Source of the DNA: Bipolaris cookei
Lineage: Eukaryota; Ascomycota; Dothideomycetes; Pleosporales; Pleosporaceae
Assembly: GCA_002286855.1 (NCBI GenBank)
Contig: NRSV01000026.1
Location: forward strand, 343,005 to 407,004
Reading direction: 5' to 3'
DNA: 64,000 bases
The position numbers and the translations under genes are program-made. Below the pieces are notes generated by a model, which worked only from the letters and a program-made list of their open reading frames with translations, made no database searches and was not told where the DNA came from. Shown here one piece after another: positions 45,482 to 56,033 of this stretch; the stretch's first letter is position 1; each line of letters opens with the position of its first letter.

Positions 45482-46864
45482 ATGAAATCAATCATCGGGT
45501 TGAGCGCCCTGGGTGGAACCCTAGCATTATCGTCGAACGCACATATTGGATTCGTTGCGCAACAACCTCTCTTGCAGAATGTTTGCCCTGCAAACTTTAT
45601 CCTTCACAACGAAGAATGCCGGCCCTCAGCACAGGTTACCTTGGCCACGCCGGCGCCGATTCTCGAATCAAACATCTCACAGATTGCGCAGTTCACAAAT
45701 TCGCTGGAAGACGCGCAAAAATTAGCCTTACGAACTGAAAACTTTCCCTGGTCGTTTTGGCCTGAATGCTTTACTCCAAAAGACAATGACGGCGCAACCC
45801 CCTTTTGCGTCTTCACCAACACCAGTTTCGCATCCGGACGAGGCATATCAATCATCACCACCAAAACTATCGCCTACTCGATGCTAGAAAACCACGCATT
45901 CACACACCCTGCCTCCCTCCAACGCAGCAACAACTACCAAAACCCACCTTTCTACCAACACGAATTCCCCGGCAAAGGACGCGGCCTAGTAGCCAACAAA
46001 ACTCTCAACCGCGGCGACCAAATCCTCGCCTCAACCCCCATCCTCATCACCGATGTAGACCTCGATGAACTCTCCGAGCCAGAACGTCTCGCCCTGCTCT
46101 ACCGCGCCGTTGCTACCCTCCCACCCTCTTCCCAAACCCTCTTCTGGACCCTAATGGGCCGCTCCAAGCCCGGCGACGCCGACCCCCTCGACGACCGCCT
46201 CACCACAAACTACTTCGAACTGACCGTATCGGGGGAAACCTTATCCGGCCTCTTCCCAGAAATCGCAATGATGAACCACGACTGCAGACCAAACGCCGCA
46301 TACTTCTTCGACGAAGACTCCATGACGCACTACGTGCACGCCATCCGGCCCATCTACCCCGGCGAAGAAATAACAATAACGTACATCAACAACGAAGTGA
46401 CCCGCGTAAGGCGCATGGGCCGACTACGTACGAACTGGGGTTTCGAATGCGCGTGTTCGGCATGTAGTGCGCACCCGTATGTAACAGCGGAATCCGATGC
46501 GCGGGTGCTTCAGATTGAAGAAGTACAAAAAGCGCTGAATGACTGGGGTAATGCGTCGAGTGCTACGCCAGCGATGGCGGAGCTGCTGGTGAGTTTATTT
46601 GAGCAGGAGCGGTTGCATGCGGGGCTTGCGACGGCGTACCATCATGCGGCCGAGGTGTATAGTAGTTTTGGGATGCGGTGGGAGGCGGTGCGGTATGCGC
46701 GGAAGAGTCTGGAGCTTACGCTGTTGGATAAGGGATGGGCGGATCGCGATGTGGCGGCGACGAAGAAGATAGCGAATGAGCCGGAGGAGTCGTGGGCTTG
46801 GAAGAAGAGGGTTGGGCTTGTGAAGTCGGAGTCATCATCATGTGCATGTGGGAAGGGGCATTGA
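45482..46864 (+). CDS. SET-domain protein with predicted signal peptide
   Basis: A single exon encodes 460 residues. MKSIIGLSALGGTLALSSNA is a plausible signal peptide, followed by a Cys-bearing linker. The SET core begins at GKGRGLVANKTLNRGDQIL (164-182). It contains the cofactor motif NHDCRPN at 265-271 and GEEITITYIN at 294-303, then the post-SET cysteines CACSAC at 323-328. An earlier GRGISIITT at 119-127 resembles a second SET-N segment, which I recall as usual in this fungal group. A helical C terminus (TPR-like, VRYARKSLELTLL) ends in CACGKGH. The SMYD/SET5-like layout predicts lysine methylation, but the signal peptide would put it in the secretory route. Substrate is unknown. It is convergent with the multicopper oxidase gene. 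Confidence 0.85.
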   Translation: MKSIIGLSALGGTLALSSNAHIGFVAQQPLLQNVCPANFILHNEECRPSAQVTLATPAPILESNISQIAQFTNSLEDAQKLALRTENFPWSFWPECFTPKDNDGATPFCVFTNTSFASGRGISIITTKTIAYSMLENHAFTHPASLQRSNNYQNPPFYQHEFPGKGRGLVANKTLNRGDQILASTPILITDVDLDELSEPERLALLYRAVATLPPSSQTLFWTLMGRSKPGDADPLDDRLTTNYFELTVSGETLSGLFPEIAMMNHDCRPNAAYFFDEDSMTHYVHAIRPIYPGEEITITYINNEVTRVRRMGRLRTNWGFECACSACSAHPYVTAESDARVLQIEEVQKALNDWGNASSATPAMAELLVSLFEQERLHAGLATAYHHAAEVYSSFGMRWEAVRYARKSLELTLLDKGWADRDVAATKKIANEPEESWAWKKRVGLVKSESSSCACGKGH

Positions 46865-47026
46865 ATCATCTGACAGAAGACATAATGGAGGGGCCTTGGC
46901 AAATTTTATTATTACTACTAACTTCGCCTTAGCTAGAAAGAAATTTTTTTTAAAAAAAAAGAATAAAAGGATAAAAAAAATACAGATTTCTATGGACAAA
47001 ATTGCAAAATGCTTTGGGCATACCCG

Positions 47027-48818
47027 CTACCCGACCCTCGCGCCCCGGACCTTTGTGTTGAACACGGTGTTGCACTTCTCGCGTGCCTCTGATGCCGTGA
47101 TCCTGAACGATTCGCCCGCACAGTTGCCGCTTGATGGCATACCACCGGCGTCGCAGAGTTTCTTGCCAGCCTCAGGTACAGAGCCTTGGAGTAGATTCGG
47201 CGACTCGATAATGGTAGCGGCCATGCCGCCAACGGCGTGGAAGTCGACGTGGCAGTGGAAGAACCACACACCAGGGTTGTCGGCTTTGAAGCGAATGACG
47301 GCGTATCCGTTTGCTGGGACGACCAGTCCGTCGCGCTTCGAGGGCACTTCGGGAAAGCCACCTTCTTGGCCATCCCAAGCACCGGCACCTTTGGCTACAA
47401 CTTGGAAGACATGGCCGTGGAGGTGCATGGGGTGTGGTCGTCCATGAGGATTGTTCATGTGAATCTGGACAATTTCTCCGGATTGAATGATCCAGGGGTT
47501 GACTCCAGGGCCATATGTCGCCGGGTCCATGCTGCCAGTTGTCAAGGCGGTATAGAGCGTAGGGACCTTGGGGGCAACCCAAGGGTCAGCATTTAGAGGA
47601 GTACGCGTTCCAATTCCAGGGAAGTAAGTCTGGTTGGTCGTGAATTCAATTCGGTTGTTTACGGGCCCCAGAAGCTTCTGGCCATCTAGCGGCTTCACGT
47701 GGAAATCATCGAGTACGCGGTTTTCAGCGCGGGCAAAGTTGTTGGGCAATTCCCTTTCAATCGCTTCAACTTCTTCAATCATGTCATAGACGATTCTTCC
47801 AATAACGGATATGTCGTCCTGTGGGGGAGCAGCGCCTGGGAGCATGTCTGTGTCCATCGACGCGTGCCAATTGGACGCGCTTTTTGGATCGTCTTGGCCC
47901 TTGACTATTACACCATAACTCTGGCCAGCACAAATCACAATCTTATCAGTGTCTTGGGGCTGTACCTGCACACCATCAATCTCAACGACAGAAAGCGTGT
48001 AGTTGTCGATGTGGAACTGGCCACACGCAACTGCTGCAGTGTTGACGATGCGGAGCAGATATTTTTTTCCCTTAGCCAGTTTAAGGTCAAAAGGCTTGTT
48101 AGAGTCGTTGAAGAGGAAAGCGTTGGGTGAGTCAAATCTGGCGTCGGTATTATCGGGACTCATGTATGCATCAATCAACTCGGGCATAGAGCGATGAAAC
48201 CTGCCATATGTAAGCTATGTTGTTTGTACCGGTTTTGAGGTACTCACCAATCAGACATCGACAAGAAGATCTGCTTATCGATTCCCAAGGTCTTCTCCCA
48301 AGCCCTGTCATGCACAATCATTTGGCCTCGAAGACCATCTGGGTATTGTCCTTTTTCATGCGCATGGTACCAATGTGTGCCAGCGGGATTCGCGACAAAC
48401 GTGTAGGTGTAGGATTGTCCAGGATGAATAGGACATTGTGTAATGCCACTAGGTCCATCGGAGAGTTGTGTGCCAGTCTGCCAGATGCCGTGGAAATGGA
48501 GAGATGTAGTTTGATCTGGAAGTCCATTGTGTACAGTGATGGATAAGGTGTCGCCTACATCACACTCAATAGTGGGGATGGGCCATTTACCATTAATCCC
48601 TATGACTTGTCGGGAGAAGCCATCAGGAGCGGCCTGTTCTCTATCAGTATACGTGAAGCTGTGTAGATCAGGAAGGGATACGATGCAATCTCGCCAATCC
48701 TGGGAGGAACTAAAGAGTTGCTTACCGTCACATAGCCGACGGTAAAGTCATAGCTAACAGTCTTAGCATACGCCACGGTGGCGCACACTAAGAAGTATGC
48801 AGCCCGAGGAATATGCAT
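47027..48818 (-). CDS. secreted multicopper oxidase
   Basis: Three exons, 48818-48726, 48633-48248 and 48200-47027, with introns of 92 and 47 bp, give 550 residues. MHIPRAAYFLVCATVAYA is a signal peptide. The N-terminal cupredoxin carries copper ligands in SLHFHGIWQ and THWYHAHEKG; the C-terminal one in HPMHLHGHVF and WFFHCHVDFH. The residue ten after the type-1 Cys is Met, not Leu or Phe, as in ascorbate-oxidase-like enzymes of lower potential. The N-terminal text VGYVTAAPDGFSRQVIGING is near Fet3-type ferroxidases, but no C-terminal membrane anchor is present. Possible roles are phenol oxidation, pigment chemistry or iron oxidation; none is decided by sequence. Confidence 0.9.
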
Positions 48819-50724
48819 GGTATTTTGGGGAGGATGGCAATAGCACAACGCAAGAGAACATTCCAGGGCAGGGCTGTCAGGAGGCAATATAAGTACCGAC
48901 GCGGGGGTTCCCGCAAGAAACAACTGATGTCTTTGCTCTTGAACCTGAGACTGCCAGGACGAGTGTTATTTACGCACAATCAATACTTTTAAACCACATA
49001 CCCCTGGATGGGGGGCAAAGATCTACTAGACAAAGCGGGTAGCCGTGCCTGAGAGGGCTGTCTGTGTGTGCCCGCAATGGCCAGATCGCGTGGTGAGATC
49101 CGATCGCATCACTAGAAGAGATCGGTTGAGGTATACTTAGTTACCTTGTGGGTCCAGAGACGACCTGATACTACTAATCCCGACTATGATGAAGATATCG
49201 AAGACAGATAAATTTCAGTCCAGAGCGTTGATGCTGGTAGGTGGGGTTCAGCTAGATTTGAGGGTTGTAGCTGACTATCTGGGCCATGGATTGCAGATAG
49301 CCCCCTTTCCGGTGCGACACGGTCGTGCATCATGTCTGCAAAACAAAAAGAGTAGTCGCAGGATGCATCAGGGGAATGCTGTGTTAGCGCACCTAGGCTA
49401 GGAACAGGTTAGTGCGGCTCATACAGACGGGTCGAGCTTAACGTAGATCTCGGTACCGACTCGCTTGCTATTACTAGTAGACTTCGGGCATGGATGGGAG
49501 AGCCGATGTCGTCGTGTTTGTTCCATACGGACAGCCTACGAAGACAAACACTGTACCTTTTCTCGTGAGCCAGCTGAACGAAATTAGTAGGTATTCAAAG
49601 ACGGATGACCTGATGCACCTTGGTAGGTGCTACGCGAGAGCTGCACGTGGCGACGTTTCCGATGCGTACTTGGCTGTGCCTTGTATTGCTTATTCTCAAG
49701 CTTGGTGGCACAGATGGTAGGCCATTCCTTGCGACCGTATGCATTCAGGATCTGTTGGTGAAGGTTCACAACTGATTCCTACATCAGACGTGGCTGGTAG
49801 GACGGAGCTGTTGGCAAGTATTTCCCGGCAGTCTTGTACATGCAAATATGATGCCGATATCGATACCACTGAGTGAGCGCACGTCCTATGTCTCGATTTC
49901 CACCGTGGAGTTTCTGTTTGTAACTCGAGCGGACACGAGAGACCCGATAGATCCGCGCTGTGGCAGCAAGCATGCGGGCAGAAAACTCAGCATTGGAAGG
50001 CGACGTGCGGCCGGTCGATCAACAAAGGCCGCGGCGCTTAGCGTAGCAATGGCAACTGAACGGTGCTGGGGCTTCGTTCGGTGCCACGCTGATCTCCTCA
50101 ACCAACGGCCAGACGATAGGTGAACCTGTTCCGTAAGCTGTAAACTCCACGGAGCAAAAATAAACAAGGCGATTGGTAGTTCGTATCCTACTCAAGGGAG
50201 CCGGACGAAGAATTCAGGAGACAAGCCCATGATTTCCGAGTGAGCATGAGGCTGGGGAGGTTGGACAAAAGATTGTTGACACGGATTCTCGGATGCAGCT
50301 GGGAGTGGGGCGGAGGAGGGAGCAAGCCGAAGCACCGAGCTTGCGCAACACCACGATTGCTATGGCGGTCTGCGCCTCAACACATTGGACACTGCTCTCT
50401 CCACGTCGATGAATATCAACGAAAGCGCGCGAGTGCCCTAGCGACGGATGGAGTGGCTTAGTCCCAACAGTTGTGGTCTCATATGTATGATGCAAGCATA
50501 TGGCAGATGCATGCGAAGTGTAGTACTTGGTGTAAGTAAGCAGCAATAATAAGTAAATCCATAGTGTCATCTGCTATCAGAAGGCAGCGCAGAAGCTAAC
50601 CAAAGGGACTGTGTTCTATCAAGCATGTGAAAGCAACAGGAATTGACTGTGGGGTCTTTAAGTTATGAGCAACACTCTACAAGCTACGTATCGGCACGTT
50701 ATGACATTCTACACAACTACGACA
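48819..50724. other. 1.9 kb intergenic, no gene recognised
   Basis: Upstream region of the multicopper oxidase, followed by sequence without a family match up to the decayed transposase. Some frames of 60-120 codons are present but none has a start, homology or composition that supports it. Confidence 0.4.
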
Positions 50725-52382
50725 ATGCCGCGACAACAACGCTCTATACAGACTTCTCGTCAAGACAGAATAAGCCTTGATATCGCGCCCTATCGTAATA
50801 ATCTAAAACAGTCTCTCTTGCGATGGCTTTTGATGTACCAAGGTCCACACTCCAGACGCGCGTCGGTGGTACCCAGCCACAATCAGAAATACGACCTGCT
50901 AATTGTAAGCTATCGCCTATTGAAGAGTAGTTTCTTGTACAATGGATTCTAGACTTGGACTGGCGAGGCTTTTTACCCCATATCATCGATGTGCGACGGA
51001 TGACAGACGCTCTACTCGCCGCGCGTGGTCAAGATCCACCTCCACAATCTGTTGGCAGGAAATGGGTGTCGCGCTTTATTCAAGGCCAGCCAGAGCTTTA
51101 GACAAAGTGGACTAGAAGGCTTAATAGCTAGTGCGCCTAGTATAAAGATCCTACTACAATCGAAGAGTGGTATAAGCCTGTAGAAGAAACGCGCGAGACG
51201 TACGGCGTTCTAGACCAAGATACCTACAGCTTTGACAAGACTGGGTTTGCGATAGGCGTCGCTGCAACGTTAAAAGTCGTAAATAGCTCTGAAAGAGTTG
51301 GTATGGCAGTTGTTATACAGCCAGATAATCGCGAGTGGGTGACAGTAATCGAGTGTATTAACGTGTCTAGCTGGTGTCTTCCAACATTTATAATCCTATC
51401 TAGTAAGCCCCATCAGAGTAGCAGGTACCGAGGCCTCCCACCAAACTGGACTGTCGCAATATCAGACAATGGCTAGACAACTGATCAGCTTGGAGTAGAG
51501 TGGGTGAAGCACTTCAATCAACATACGGCGGCTCGAACAGCTGGAGTCTATCGGCTTCTTATTCTAGACGGCCACAACAGCCACGCTACGCCAGAGTTTG
51601 ACCAGTACTGCGCAGAGAATAAGATTATTACTCTCTGTATACCGCCTCACACCTCCCATCTCCTCCAGCCAATAGACGTGAGCTGCTACTTCCCTCTCAA
51701 GCGCGCGTACGGACGCGAGGTTGAGGAGCTCGCCCGCCATGGGGTCTACCATATTGACAAGATCGACTTCCTTACAGCCTATACACAGATCCGGCCGACA
51801 GTTTTCACGCAGCAAGATATCCCGGCAGGCTCTCAGGCAATAGGCCTTGTCCCTCTTTGTCCCTATCGCGTTCTATCGTCGCTCACAGTAGCCAGAACAC
51901 CGTCTCCACTACAGACAACCACAGATAATAACGCCGCTGCGCAGGCAGCTGCACAGACAGAGACACCACACACAGTAGCAAAGCTTCAGCAGCAAGTGCG
52001 CTATCTCCAAGAGCGACTGCGCCGGCAGCTGGAGAGCCCAACAAGCGTTGTGATACGCCAGCTTGCTAAGAGCACTTGGCTTGCAATGCAATTAGCAACA
52101 ATACTCGCAGAGGAGAATAAGAAGTTATGTGCAGAAAACTAACGCCAACGACAAAAATAGAATCAGCAGCGTCAATATATTACTTCTGGTGGGGTGCTCT
52201 TGGTACAGCAGACTCAGCAGCTCGCTGCAGAAGCAGAGAGGGTAGTTATGGAGGTTGAGCAGGGTGAGGGCGGTCAACGACGTCAGCGCGCGCGCCGCCG
52301 ACGTGCAAGTAGCGCTACGTTCAAATTGTATTTTTTTAAGTTTTATCTAATTTTATCGTATTATTATGGACCAATGATGTAG
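50725..52382 (+). pseudogene. decayed pogo-like transposase
   Basis: Traces of a transposase run from about ATG 50725 to 52382 through several frame changes and stops. Readable blocks are GRKWVSRFIQGQPEL (CENP-B-type), YSFDKTGFAIG (first catalytic block, with E replaced by K), PDNREWVTVI, LLILDGHNSHATPEFDQYCA and LLQPIDVSCYFPLKRAYG. The frame from 51504 to 52141 is open and holds the second and third acidic residues plus a Q-rich coiled coil. Stops at about 51,100-51,137 and 51,474 sit where Q codons fit (CAG/CAA to TAG/TAA). I could not define terminal repeats. The family is closer to copy 2 than to the element at 41,288. Confidence 0.8.
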
Positions 52383-53134
52383 AGAGTCGGGTAAGAAAGG
52401 GCGGGGTGGCTAGCTTGCTGATCCTTGACGTTAGTGGACAAGTGATTATTGTTGATGGCGTGCGATTGCCATAGCTGTCTGGGGCAAAAACCATATATGC
52501 CGTGTCTCCAGCGCTTATGCTCCGCGCCGGTGTTGCTTGTTTACTACTCCGACTGTCGAGGTTTGGAGATAGTACATGATGTAATTACATATATGGTCCC
52601 CGCCTTTACTTTACCCACTATACTTACACCTACGCAAGAAAATACACAAAAATGCCCCTCAAAGCTTGCTCGGGAATTTGCTAGTCATGCTAGAAAATGC
52701 TTTGCCCATGACCTACTACGTGTACACTGTTGCTTATGTTAAATATACCCCGAGCCCGGGAATCTTGGCCGCCGAGACGGTGCCGCTAAACCCTTCCCGG
52801 TCGGACTTGCGAGTATATTCGCAACATAAGACTTCCACTCGTACACGTTAGTGTTCGGAGATTGGTGTCCTTGCTCGCACGAGCCGATCCGTACTTTTGC
52901 ACTGCCTCTGAGCAGGGCTAAAGTTACGCCGAAGACTTGACTTTGCTGAGGTGTACATACATGGGTTTGACCGTGAAGAAACAATAGTATAGGATATAAG
53001 GTATCCAGATGTTCCGCTCCTCAAGTAGTCTTCCACACTACAACCAAACCATCGACCCATAATTGAGCAGTCTTGGCTCCTCCCAAACAACATAAACAAC
53101 TTGTCTTCCAAACCAAACATATCAAGTTTTCGCC
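52383..53134. other. intergenic before RTA1-like gene
   Basis: Nothing recognised. The last 100 bp form the probable leader of the RTA1-like gene. Confidence 0.45.
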
Positions 53135-54148
53135 ATGGTGATTCCGCCCCCAGCACCCGATAACTGCACAGAAGTTGGCCCAGCGCCATGCACAGTCGAG
53201 GGGACCATTCTAGGATACTACCCCGACATTGGTGTCAACGCCGCATATGCGGGATTCTTTGCCCTTTTCGCTCTTATCAACCTTGGACTGGGACTCCGAT
53301 ACAAGACATGGACCTATATGGTAAGTATCTTGCTCTCATTTACTGATACACACGAACATGGCTAACAGTACCAACTGCAGGCTGCCATGAGTCTGGGTTG
53401 TGTAGGTGAGGCAGTGGGTTACGTAGGCCGAATCATGATGTGGGACAACCCATTCGATAATACCGGTTTCCAGATGCAAATCTGCTGCCTCATCATCTCG
53501 CCCGCCTTTCTCTCCGCTGCCATCTACCTAACGCTCAAGTACATCGTCCTGAGCTTTGGCGAGTCGTGGTCGCGCATCCCACCGGCGCGGTATACACACA
53601 TTTTCATTGCGGGAGATCTCCTGTCGTTGGTGCTGCAGGGCGTGGGTGGCGGCATGGCTGCGACTGCCGACTTTGGCAGCGAGGAACAAGACAACGGCAC
53701 AGACATCATGATCGCAGGTGTGATTTGGCAAGTCTTCACGCTGACCATCTTTGGCTTCCTGCTCACCGAATACGCCATCCGCACGTACAAGCACCGCGCA
53801 GAGCTATCAGACGAAGGTCGGGCCCTGCTACAGAAGAAGTCGTTCTGCTGGTTCCTCTTTGCCATTGCGATAGCCTTCTTGACCATTTTTGCTCGATGCG
53901 TGTACCGTATCCCCGAGCTTGCTTTTGGGTGGAGAAGTGAGCTGATGCGCGATGAGTTGGATTTTATCATATTGGAGGGAGCCATGATTGTCACTGCAGT
54001 GGTGGTGCTGACCGTCTTCCATCCCGGATACTGCTTCCCTGTCATTGCGCAAGGGGGCGAAAAGAGCAAGTCGATTCGGGGAAAGAGCATTTATGAGGAC
54101 GAGGACATTGAGATGATGTCTGCTCGCCGCCCATCGCAGCAGGAATAG
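53135..54148 (+). CDS. RTA1-like seven-transmembrane protein
   Basis: Two exons, 53135-53320 and 53381-54148, with a 60 bp intron, give 317 residues. An N-terminal C-containing lumenal segment (NCTEVGPAPCTVEGTILGYYP) precedes seven hydrophobic helices: AYAGFFALFALINLGLG, MSLGCVGEAVGYVGRI, CLIISPAFLSAAIYLTLKY, IAGDLLSLVLQGVGGG, IWQVFTLTIFGFLLTEY, FCWFLFAIAIAFLTIFARCVY and ILEGAMIVTAVVVLTVF. EAVGYVGR and LAPAF/SPAFLSAAIY-type text are RTA1 family markers. Members relate to yeast Rsb1/Rta1, implicated in sphingoid-base export and resistance to 7-aminocholesterol. The cytosolic tail is charged. The actual substrate is unknown. Confidence 0.92.
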
Positions 54149-56033
54149 GCTTAAGGATTTTCATTTGTTGTTTCCATGTAAGGCGGGGATTTATTCTGGA
54201 GTTGGATGGATACCAGCAGGTCTAGATTGCTCTTGCATGGCCTGCATACATATGTTGAAGTGTGGCGCACGGGATTTGTTTTGTTCAGAGTGGGCATTAA
54301 AGGGGAGTTTTAGGATTGGGTTCTACAAATGCCATGTTACACAATACTGCACAGAGAAGAATCGAAATGTTTCTTATGGGGGTTCAAAAATACCATGACA
54401 CCGTATGTTTTACTCTTGCTTGCTTTCTTTTTCTCTTTCTCTTTCCCCTTCTCTTTGGGCGCTGTGCCATGACGGTGTGCTGGACAGGTTGCTAGGGCAA
54501 ACGAGGCATTAGCTGGAGCTGTCAGCGGAAGTGTCGGAGGGAAGTGCAGGGAGGGCTCGGAAAGCTTGGCAGGTAAGACGAGCCGGGCTGGTAGGTCGGC
54601 GAGATACGGAGCAGGAACAGCAGGCACGTGACGCGTCAAGAATGCCGTACTGCTACTACCATACTGCAGCGGCTACATGGCGCCGACGTGAGCATGAGCA
54701 GGCAGGCTTCTGCTAGGTGGATGCTGGCGTGCTTACTTACAGCCTGGACACTGGGACGACCCGGAGCTAGAGAGCAGGCGGCTGTAGAAAAAGCCATGTC
54801 TACTGCCACCCGCCGGGCTGCCATGGCCATGGTGTGCTGGTGGTGAGTGGTGGTGGTGGTGGTGGTGGTGTGGCGTGCCATTGCCACTACCCGTCGGCTG
54901 CAGCAGATGACGTCAACTGTGGCTGCCTGGTATTTGAACCACGTCGGCCATGCAGCTGTGCTTGCGGTGTTTGAATCTTCTCTGCTGTGTTTCTTCTCTC
55001 CTTCTCACTCTTATTTCCTGGGCCAAGTCACGTTGAGCAATAATGGCATGGCAGCTCATACATACACACATGTAGGCACATTGCCCAATGCGTCCTCTCG
55101 AGTACTGACAAGCCAGCGCAGCCGCCAATCAACACACTCTCGCTCGAGGCTAGCACCCCATCGTCTTTTGCAATGATGGCGGCACGACGTCACGCCACGG
55201 CCTGGAGCCAATTTGGCCGCCTAGCCGCAAACCCTAGCCATACAGGTATGTAGTGTAGCGCCGCCAGCCTCAGCCTCAGCCTCGCGCACAGCCACATGCC
55301 GCACATCGACTCGTCACCACCCAGCCATGGCCCGCCATGGCGGCCCAACGACCCAGGTTCTCCTGGCACGCCAGCGGCTTCCGCAATGCACTCCATGTCC
55401 CATGTCGGCCCTGTTGGGCGCCGCAGGCCATGGCAAGCCCTGAAGCCTGGAACCCGTCGCCATGGTGCCCTCTCCATCCGCACGGCCATGGCCACACGTG
55501 TGCCGCCGAAGCTAGCCCTCGTGCTGAGGCGTAAAAGTAGAGCAGAGTAGAGCAGACGTCGTGACTCTTTTGTATCTTGACAGGTGTTCCACGCCTGTCG
55601 TCCCAAGCCGTCCACGCTTTGGGTATCCAGATGCGCCCTGACAGCACGTGAGCTGATCACTCGTCCCCTCATTGGCTAGGAAACCCTCTCCGCAGCATGT
55701 TTTTCGTCGGCGATTTGCACCGAGGAATCGCTTCAAGTCGCGAGTCCTGTTTGCACAAGAGCACAAGAGGCGGATTTTTGGGGCCAGCCTGACGACGGTG
55801 GGTGTGTATGTGCTCTCCTTGCCCTCGAAACGTGGCGAGAACGACTCCGATGCTACAAACAACCAGAGCCGCTCCGTTGCCTTCAGAGAGCCTGCGGCGT
55901 TGCCATCAGCACTTCCATTGGCGCGAGCTTGTCGCTCATCGCCGAGACTCCACAGTCTCCACCACTACCACCACCATCAACCTTGGGGCCTTTGCCAGCT
56001 ACCAACTTCAACCACAACCATATCGCCCGCACC
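54149..56033. other. 1.9 kb intergenic with TGG repeat
   Basis: 3' side of the RTA1-like gene and a long leader of the Zn2Cys6 gene. A GTGGTG run lies at about 54,840-54,870. Several CCATGG-like palindromes are present. Frames here lack start context and homology. An upstream in-frame ATG at 55929 would add 35 residues to the next protein. Confidence 0.4.
54840..54872 (+). repeat. GTG trinucleotide microsatellite
   Basis: About ten units of GTG/TGG. Confidence 0.8.

Noticed and set aside
47237..48130. Plus-strand frames of 119 and 143 codons
   Set aside because: Antisense shadows of the multicopper oxidase, whose copper motifs and splice sites are convincing.
50110..50140. Short string GGTGAACCTGTTCCGTAAG like the 3' end of 18S rRNA
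   Set aside because: The match is only about 12 bases and the flanks are not rRNA.
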